From Rhodothermales bacterium (lineage in GTDB: Bacteria > Bacteroidota > Rhodothermia > Rhodothermales > Bin80), in contig OX638318.1 of assembly GCA_951812585.1 (NCBI GenBank), forward strand, positions 586,819 through 650,818: a DNA stretch of 64,000 nucleotides. Reading direction: 5' to 3'. Made by a program: the position numbers and the translations under genes. Every line of letters begins with the position of its first letter. The first letter of the stretch is position 1. The notes under the pieces were generated by a model. That model saw only the letters and a list, made by a program, of their open reading frames with translations. It was not told the origin of the DNA and did not search any database. Shown one piece after another: positions 62,828 through 64,000 of the stretch.

Positions 62828-64000
62828 TTAAGGGTCCTCGACCGGCAGCGGCACAGCCTGCCCTTCCGGCAGCGGCGACTGGTAAGCCGCACCATCTGTC
62901 TGCTCGTCAAAATGTGCCTTCGCCGCGGCAACAAGGGCAGGATCGGTAAGGAGATCCACGCCCGTTGATGCAAGCACCTTGGCCGCGACGAGTGCTCCTT
63001 TGACCGCTGCATCGGTGCCATGACTCGCCGAAGTGGCCCAGCTGTGCCACGGCAGGCCGGCCGCCGCCGTGGTGACGCTGAAGCCTGCCGTGGGCACGAT
63101 ATAGCTGACCTCAGCGACATCGGTAGATCCGCCGCGGGCTGGCTGCACCGCAGAGGCCAGCGGCTTGATAGCTGCTTCGAAGCCCTTTGCTTCAATATCC
63201 AGATATTCCTGCAGCGCCCGGGCGAAGGCTTCTTCATCCTCTGTGAACGCCACCGGACCGACCAGTTCAAGGTTGGTCTGGAGCGCCTCCTGCAGGGGCC
63301 GATTGAGATTGTACTGGTGCACGCCCGTATTCAGGAAGACCTTGTGGGTCGTACGAGTGCCTTGGGCCGCGGCGCTGGCAATGTCCAGGATCCATGCGTA
63401 CCAGCGGTCCACGCTGGTACGATTCACATCACGCACGAAATACCACACCTTCGCGTATTCCGGCACTACATTGGGAACTTCGCCTGCGTTCGGCATCACA
63501 TAGTGAATGCGCGTGGTTGGCTGCACATGCTCGCGCATCAGGTTGACTCCGTAGTTCATCAGCTCCACCGCGTCCAGCGCGCTGCGCCCGTTCCAGGGGT
63601 CTGCGGAAGCGTGTGCCGCCTGGCCGAAGAATTCCACGGTGAAGTTATTCATGGCCCGTCCGGGCTGATTGCGCACTTCTGTGGTCAGGCCGGGATGCCA
63701 TTCCAATACCGCGTCCGCGTCGTCGAAGACGCCGTCGCGCGCCATGTACACCTTTCCGACGACCGTTTCTTCTGCCGGCGTGCCGTACAGCACGATGGTG
63801 CCGGGCAGTCCTTCGCTTGCCATGACCCGCCGCAGCGCCAGAGCGGCACCCACGGAGGCCGCTCCGAAGAGGTTGTGGCCGCATCCCTGACCCGAGGTGA
63901 TGCCATCGGCGCGCGGCTGGCGCATGGGTGCAGGGGCATTACCCACGCCCGGCAGCGCATCGTATTCCGCGAGGATCCCGATCACCGGGCTGCCTTCCCC
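62828..64000 (-). CDS. M20-family peptidase/amidohydrolase, AbgB-like (partial)
   Basis: The frame remains open at the right edge of the window (residues GEGSPVIGILAEYDALPGVG), so the N-terminus is missing; 390 residues are present. ITSGQGCGHNLFGAASVGAALAL has the metal-binding Cys/His motif of aminobenzoyl-glutamate hydrolase subunit B-type enzymes; GTPAEETVVGKVYM has the catalytic Glu and VLEWHPGL another ligand. FFGQAAHASADPWNGRSALDAVELM is the lid domain. It probably cleaves N-acyl or p-aminobenzoyl-glutamate-like amides. Not the same gene as the fragment at the left edge. Confidence 0.9.
   Translation of the reverse strand, partial: GEGSPVIGILAEYDALPGVGNAPAPMRQPRADGITSGQGCGHNLFGAASVGAALALRRVMASEGLPGTIVLYGTPAEETVVGKVYMARDGVFDDADAVLEWHPGLTTEVRNQPGRAMNNFTVEFFGQAAHASADPWNGRSALDAVELMNYGVNLMREHVQPTTRIHYVMPNAGEVPNVVPEYAKVWYFVRDVNRTSVDRWYAWILDIASAAAQGTRTTHKVFLNTGVHQYNLNRPLQEALQTNLELVGPVAFTEDEEAFARALQEYLDIEAKGFEAAIKPLASAVQPARGGSTDVAEVSYIVPTAGFSVTTAAAGLPWHSWATSASHGTDAAVKGALVAAKVLASTGVDLLTDPALVAAAKAHFDEQTDGAAYQSPLPEGQAVPLPVEDP

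Noticed and set aside
1-64000. tRNA, rRNA or large structured RNA genes
   Set aside because: None recognised by eye; a covariance-model search would be needed to exclude them.

Overview
The window looks like a chromosome piece from a member of the Rhodothermales (Rhodothermota/Bacteroidota side). The best marker is the right-hand respiratory cluster: complex I genes nuoJ-K-L-M-N on the minus strand with an NhaD-type antiporter and a pterin-4a-carbinolamine dehydratase (PCD) between nuoM and nuoN. That arrangement is known, to my recollection, from Rhodothermus marinus. A carboxypeptidase-regulatory-domain TonB receptor paired with a DUF4249 lipoprotein, 6-bladed propeller lipoproteins, a CBM9/DUF5916 protein and a fused isobutyryl-CoA mutase (IcmF) fit the same group. 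Genus and species cannot be read from the sequence.

Layout. 0-8.6 kb is a compact plus-strand housekeeping block: the end of an M20 amidohydrolase, an A-type Fe-S carrier, ClpC, TyrA, GcvT, FtsK and PurE. 8.6-17.8 kb has mixed orientation: BstA/DinB-like protein, SDR, phosphoribosyltransferase-like protein, Tat-type aldo/keto reductase, a tandem pair of paralogous exported proteins, exported Gfo/Idh/MocA oxidoreductase, Sua5, PAP2 phosphatase and a small lipoprotein. 17.9-21.3 kb carries a BtuD-like ATPase, PduO cobalamin adenosyltransferase, M23 peptidase and an HxlR-SCP2 fusion regulator. 21.4-29.7 kb (minus strand) holds a large exported BNR/sortilin-type protein, an acidic lipoprotein, thymidylate kinase and IcmF. 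Cobalamin uptake, adenosylation and an adenosylcobalamin-dependent mutase therefore lie within 12 kb.

30.8-46.8 kb is accessory and heavily eroded. It contains pieces of IS3, ISL3, ISNCY and two IS605-type TnpB copies, a thioredoxin-like gene broken by one extra T, and an ABC ATPase lacking its C-terminal end beside an intact FtsX-type permease. Within it sit a complete TonB receptor/DUF4249 pair, a DNA methyltransferase 3' remnant overlapping an AAA-type ATPase gene, and two small genes of unknown function. Both TnpB copies appear to lack the segment with the first RuvC aspartate.

46.9-52.6 kb carries exported proteins: CBM9/DUF5916, a propeller lipoprotein, and a cytochrome c-virginiamycin-B-lyase-like propeller. 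A near-identical 679-bp internal piece of the CBM9/DUF5916 gene is pasted 3.2 kb downstream of the original, and a cysteine-rich reading frame without a start codon precedes the propeller lipoprotein. 52.7-64 kb (minus strand) has a phosphopantetheinyl transferase, superoxide dismutase, one unknown protein, the complex I cluster and the start-truncated end of a second M20 peptidase. I saw no rRNA, tRNA or CRISPR array by eye.
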